Below, in pieces: positions 43,965 through 46,621 of a stretch of DNA of 46,621 bases (the stretch's first letter is position 1; each line of letters starts with the position of its first letter). The position numbers and the translations under genes are program-made. Source of the DNA: Sphingomonadaceae bacterium (GTDB taxonomy: Bacteria; Pseudomonadota; Alphaproteobacteria; Sphingomonadales; Sphingomonadaceae); the NCBI GenBank assembly GCA_025359445.1, contig JANYGB010000006.1, positions 1 through 46,621 of the forward strand, read 5' to 3'. Under the pieces are notes generated by a model, which worked only from the letters and a program-made list of their open reading frames with translations, was not told the origin of the DNA and ran no database searches.

Positions 43965-45223
43965 CAAACTGCTTCCAATGCCTGGGCGAGATCCGCGATC
44001 AGATCGTCGACGTGTTCAAGCCCGACAGACAGCCGCATTGTGCCTGCGGTAATGCCGCCATCCAGCCGCTGCGCGGGGGTAAGGGCATAGTGCGTGGTGC
44101 TGGCCGAATGGCAGATCAGCGTCTCCGATCCGCCCAGGCTCACCGCCAACTTGAGCAGGCGCAGCCGGTTGAGCATGCGGAAAGCTTCGGCCTCGCCGCC
44201 GTGGAGGTGGAACGAGAAGGTCGATCCCGCCGCCTTGCACTGCCGGTCATAGACGGCTCGCTGGCGGCTGCCTTCGGAAAGGAAGCCCAGGTAAGTAACA
44301 CCCGCCACTTTGGGATGATCACGCAGAAATTCCGCCACGCTGCAGGCGTTGCTCATCGCCCGTTCGGTGCGGACGTGGACCGACTCGAGGCTACGGGTGA
44401 CCAGCCATGCGGTGTAAGGATCGAGGTGGTTGCCCCAAGTGGTGCGCATCGCCTTGAGCGGATCGATCAGCTCGCACCGGCCACTGATGCCGCCAGCCAG
44501 GAGATCGCTATGCCCGCCGCAATACTTGGTCAGCGAAGTCATGCACAAATCGGCACCGCGCTCGATCGGGCGCTGGGCAAATGGGCCGAGCAATGTGTTG
44601 TCCACCACCACCAGCGGGCGATGCCCCTGCTGCGCGCCGACTTGATCGGCCAGCCGGACCATCAGATCCAGATCGACAAGTGCAGCCGTGGGATTGGCCG
44701 GCGTCTCGGCGATGATCAGCTTAAGCGGGCCTTGCGCCATCGCCTGATCGGCCGCCGCGCGCACTCCCGCCTCATCGGTTCCATCGACATAGACGGAAGT
44801 ATGGCAGCCGTATTGCGGCATAATGCTGTTGTAGAGCATATCGACGCCGCCATAGATCGGCCGACCGTGCAGCACGCTGTCATCTGGGCGCATGAAGGCC
44901 AGCGCGATCGAGGAGTGCGCCGCCATGCCGCTGCTGTAGGCAACCGCAGCTTCGGCTCCGTCAATCGCCGCGAGCCGCGCTTCGAGGATGTCGAGCCCGG
45001 GATGGCCCAGCCGCGAATAGATATGCTGCGCTTCGCCCGCCAGCGGCCCAGTCCCGTCGAAGAACGCTTCGTGGACGTCCTTGGCGTGCTGGGCCGATGG
45101 ATACACAAAAGTCGAGGTCATGTAGATCGGCGGCTTGGCCGATCCCGATGCGGTTCGCGGATCGTAGCCGAACGCTACGGCCAGTGTTTCCGGTCTCAAA
45201 CCGGTGGGCGGGTCAATCGACAT
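43964..45223 (-). CDS. Cystathionine gamma-synthase/methionine gamma-lyase-family PLP enzyme
   Basis: 419 residues. It has the family hallmarks YSRLGHP (phosphate-site Tyr69-Ser-Arg), AVAYSSGMAAH, PIYGGVDMLY (Tyr124), VVDNTLLGP with PLP Asp208, and the Schiff-base Lys233 in TSLTKYCGGHSD. Enzymes of this family exchange or eliminate beta/gamma substituents on cysteine, homoserine or methionine derivatives. Ordinary methionine biosynthesis would not need it inside an N-demethylation operon, so a special amino acid substrate is likely. I chose ATG 45223; a GTG at 45241 is possible. It overlaps the upstream Rieske gene by 11 bases and the HcnB-like gene by one. Confidence 0.9.
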   Translation of the reverse strand: MSIDPPTGLRPETLAVAFGYDPRTASGSAKPPIYMTSTFVYPSAQHAKDVHEAFFDGTGPLAGEAQHIYSRLGHPGLDILEARLAAIDGAEAAVAYSSGMAAHSSIALAFMRPDDSVLHGRPIYGGVDMLYNSIMPQYGCHTSVYVDGTDEAGVRAAADQAMAQGPLKLIIAETPANPTAALVDLDLMVRLADQVGAQQGHRPLVVVDNTLLGPFAQRPIERGADLCMTSLTKYCGGHSDLLAGGISGRCELIDPLKAMRTTWGNHLDPYTAWLVTRSLESVHVRTERAMSNACSVAEFLRDHPKVAGVTYLGFLSEGSRQRAVYDRQCKAAGSTFSFHLHGGEAEAFRMLNRLRLLKLAVSLGGSETLICHSASTTHYALTPAQRLDGGITAGTMRLSVGLEHVDDLIADLAQALEAV

Positions 45224-46424
45224 GGGCAGCAAGGTATGCACGGGCCTTGTCGCAATACCAGTCGGTAAAGCGCATCACGAGCATCTCGGCGTCTTCGGAG
45301 TATGGCCCGGGTGTATAACCGGGGCTCTCGATCCCCGCGCTATTGTTCTCTGCCAGGTGCTTGTCCTGCAGATTGGTGCGGGTCCACAAGTCGGTCAGCT
45401 CGCCCAAGTGGTAGTCCACTCCTTCGACCGCGTCCTTGTGCACCAGCCACTTGCTGAACACATGGGTTTCAGCGGGACCCACCGGCATACAGCTGAACGT
45501 GAAGGCATGATCGGCGGCGGCATGGCCAAACAGATGCGGGTCGATTGCCCAGCGCATCGAACCCAGATCGCCATCCCCGGCTGTGCACATCAGCTTCCGC
45601 GAGAGAGGTTGCCCATCGGACGAGATCGACACACAACCCTCGTTCAGGGCAAAGCGCGCGAGTTGCCACCAGTGCCCCTCGACCGGGGCTTGAGCCAGAC
45701 CAAGCTTATCCATCCGGTCAGCAAAGGCGGCATTGCGGGCATTTTCGCCAATATCGAAATGCTTGGACATACCGACAGGGAAAGTCCGCGAAAGCTCGGG
45801 ATGCCCGGTCGCGCAGTGATAGCACTCGCGCGCGTTTTCCATCACCAGCTTCCAGTTGGCATAGTCGATCAGCACTGCCGATGCCGCGAGCTTAGCGTTC
45901 TTGAAATCGTGCGGTGCAGCGTAAGCTTCGAATTTCGCTCCAAATTCTGCGAACGGTGGCGGAGTGTCGGCCAGGCAGATGAAGATCCCCCCGGCAATGC
46001 ACTCGGTCGCGACCGGCTTGAGCCCGTGATCGGCCTTGCTGAAATCGGCCGGCATGCGCCCGGCGGCCAGCAGCCCGCCGTCGAGGTCATAGGTCCAGCG
46101 GTGATAGGGGCAGACCAGCCGCGCCGCAGAACCTGAACCCGGCGGACAAATTTGCGATCCGCGGTGCCGGCAGCTGTTGTGGAAGGCTTTGATCGCGCCG
46201 TCGCGGTTGCGGGTGATCAGGACCGGCCATTTGCCCACGGTCATCGCCATGTAGCTACCGGGCTTGGGCAGTTCACATTCGAACCCGGCCATCAGCCAGC
46301 TCTGACCGTAAATTGCTTCCATATCGAAATCAAAGGCGCGGGAATCGAGGTAGAGGCCCTGCGGCAAGGAATGGCCAGCACGGCGCGCTGCGAGTTGGCC
46401 GGCGGCCCACGCCAGGTCAGACAT
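45213..46424 (-). CDS. Rieske non-heme iron oxygenase, Glu-bridged quaternary-amine type, copy 3
   Basis: 403 residues. The Rieske ligands Cys85, His87, Cys105 and His108, and the iron-site residues Glu200, His203 and His208 (ENARECYHCATGH), fall at the same numbers as in copy 2. It is the first gene of the minus-strand operon and should attack a quaternary amine whose products are handled by the PLP enzyme, HcnBC-like pair and SoxBDAG behind it. I chose ATG 46424 with a GGGGAG site about eight bases upstream; a GTG 15 bases upstream lies inside that site. As with the other two copies, no reductase gene accompanies it. Confidence 0.9.
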   Translation of the reverse strand: MSDLAWAAGQLAARRAGHSLPQGLYLDSRAFDFDMEAIYGQSWLMAGFECELPKPGSYMAMTVGKWPVLITRNRDGAIKAFHNSCRHRGSQICPPGSGSAARLVCPYHRWTYDLDGGLLAAGRMPADFSKADHGLKPVATECIAGGIFICLADTPPPFAEFGAKFEAYAAPHDFKNAKLAASAVLIDYANWKLVMENARECYHCATGHPELSRTFPVGMSKHFDIGENARNAAFADRMDKLGLAQAPVEGHWWQLARFALNEGCVSISSDGQPLSRKLMCTAGDGDLGSMRWAIDPHLFGHAAADHAFTFSCMPVGPAETHVFSKWLVHKDAVEGVDYHLGELTDLWTRTNLQDKHLAENNSAGIESPGYTPGPYSEDAEMLVMRFTDWYCDKARAYLAAHVD

Positions 46425-46495
46425 CAGCAAACTCCCCACAATGCATTGCCGGGGATAGTGACGCAGCAGCGTGCAAACGTGAAATCGACTTTAGG

Positions 46496-46515
46496 CATAG
46501 CCCTATGTCAAATAG
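46496..46515. promoter_or_regulatory. Candidate operator between divergent Rieske and LysR genes
   Basis: In the 157-base divergent gap (46425-46581) the inverted repeat CATAG-CC-CTATG (46496-46507) is joined by a further ATAG, giving CTAT-N5-ATAG (46503-46515). The three half-sites share ATAG/CTAT. A LysR regulator is divergently encoded, which is the classic arrangement for regulator binding between the genes. Binding is inferred. Confidence 0.4.
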
Positions 46516-46581
46516 TCAGACATCAGGTGACCGCAGTTCAGCTGCGGCAAGAGGGGCGAGATCATCGCGAACAAGGCTGTC

Positions 46582-46621
46582 ATGAATCGGCGCTGGCTTC
46601 CGCTCAACGCGCTCAGGGCGT
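46582..46621 (+). CDS. LysR-family regulator, GcvA-type, N-terminus only (cut by window edge)
   Basis: Only 13 codons are visible (MNRRWLPLNALRA), open to the edge. The pattern Arg-Arg-x-Leu-Pro-Leu-Asn-Ala-Leu-Arg-Ala is the standard opening of GcvA-type LysR regulators, before the helix-turn-helix. It diverges from the Rieske/PLP/HcnBC/SoxBDAG operon and is therefore its likely regulator. No strong ribosome site is visible before the ATG. Confidence 0.7.
   Translation, partial: MNRRWLPLNALRA

Noticed and set aside
1..46621. CRISPR arrays, tRNA/rRNA genes, insertion sequences, integrases
   Set aside because: I saw no regular short repeats with spacers, no tRNA-like cloverleaf with a CCA end, and no transposase or integrase motifs on either strand. 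Small RNAs could still be missed by eye.

Overview
The window is high-GC (low 60s percent by eye, not computed), densely packed alphaproteobacterial DNA. A TonB-dependent receptor followed by a TPR-sulfotransferase and a spinster-type MFS carrier is an arrangement I associate with sphingomonads (Novosphingobium, Sphingobium, Sphingomonas). The taxonomic guess is inference; there is no rRNA or tRNA here to confirm it.

Layout. (1) 1-9599: the 3' end of a TonB-dependent receptor with a strong terminator, then a plus-strand run of TPR-sulfotransferase, MFS transporter, aldehyde dehydrogenase, enolase-superfamily enzyme, GMC oxidoreductase and a GcvA-type LysR regulator; most junctions overlap. 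(2) 9618-16924: a minus-strand beta-hydroxyacid dehydrogenase diverges from an operon of two dimethylglycine/sarcosine-dehydrogenase-like flavoproteins (DAO domain fused to GcvT domain) and a Rieske oxygenase. (3) 17019-20308: a small secreted orphan, then a minus-strand omega-aminotransferase and an amino-acid permease. (4) 20545-34180: a long coupled plus-strand operon of a third DMGDH-like flavoprotein, a second Rieske oxygenase, a cupin, heterotetrameric sarcosine oxidase soxBDAG, a BCCT betaine-type transporter, a choline-dehydrogenase-like GMC enzyme and a further FAD oxidoreductase. (5) 34322-36585: a LysR regulator and a secreted alpha/beta hydrolase. (6) 36589-46424, minus strand, transcribed from right to left: a third Rieske oxygenase, a cystathionine-gamma-synthase/methionine-gamma-lyase-like PLP enzyme, an HcnB-like and an HcnC-like flavoprotein, and a second complete soxBDAG set. 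(7) At the right edge the first codons of another LysR gene run divergently.

How the genes fit together. About 36 kb is devoted to stripping N-methyl groups from quaternary and tertiary amines. BCCT imports a betaine-like compound. GMC and aldehyde dehydrogenases can oxidise alcohol precursors. Rieske oxygenases of the Glu-bridged (CntA/GbcA-like) class can take a methyl from a quaternary amine. DMGDH-like and SoxBDAG enzymes can take the next methyls and pass the one-carbon unit to tetrahydrofolate. The demethylated amino acid could then be processed by the aminotransferase, the HcnBC-like dehydrogenase or the PLP lyase. The substrates are not identified by the sequence. Three Rieske oxygenases with no reductase, two Sox sets, an HcnBC-like pair without its small Fe-S subunit, and a gamma-lyase-type PLP enzyme inside a demethylation operon make this look like several parallel or sequential betaine pathways assembled into one island. 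No gene-free stretch exceeds 300 bases.
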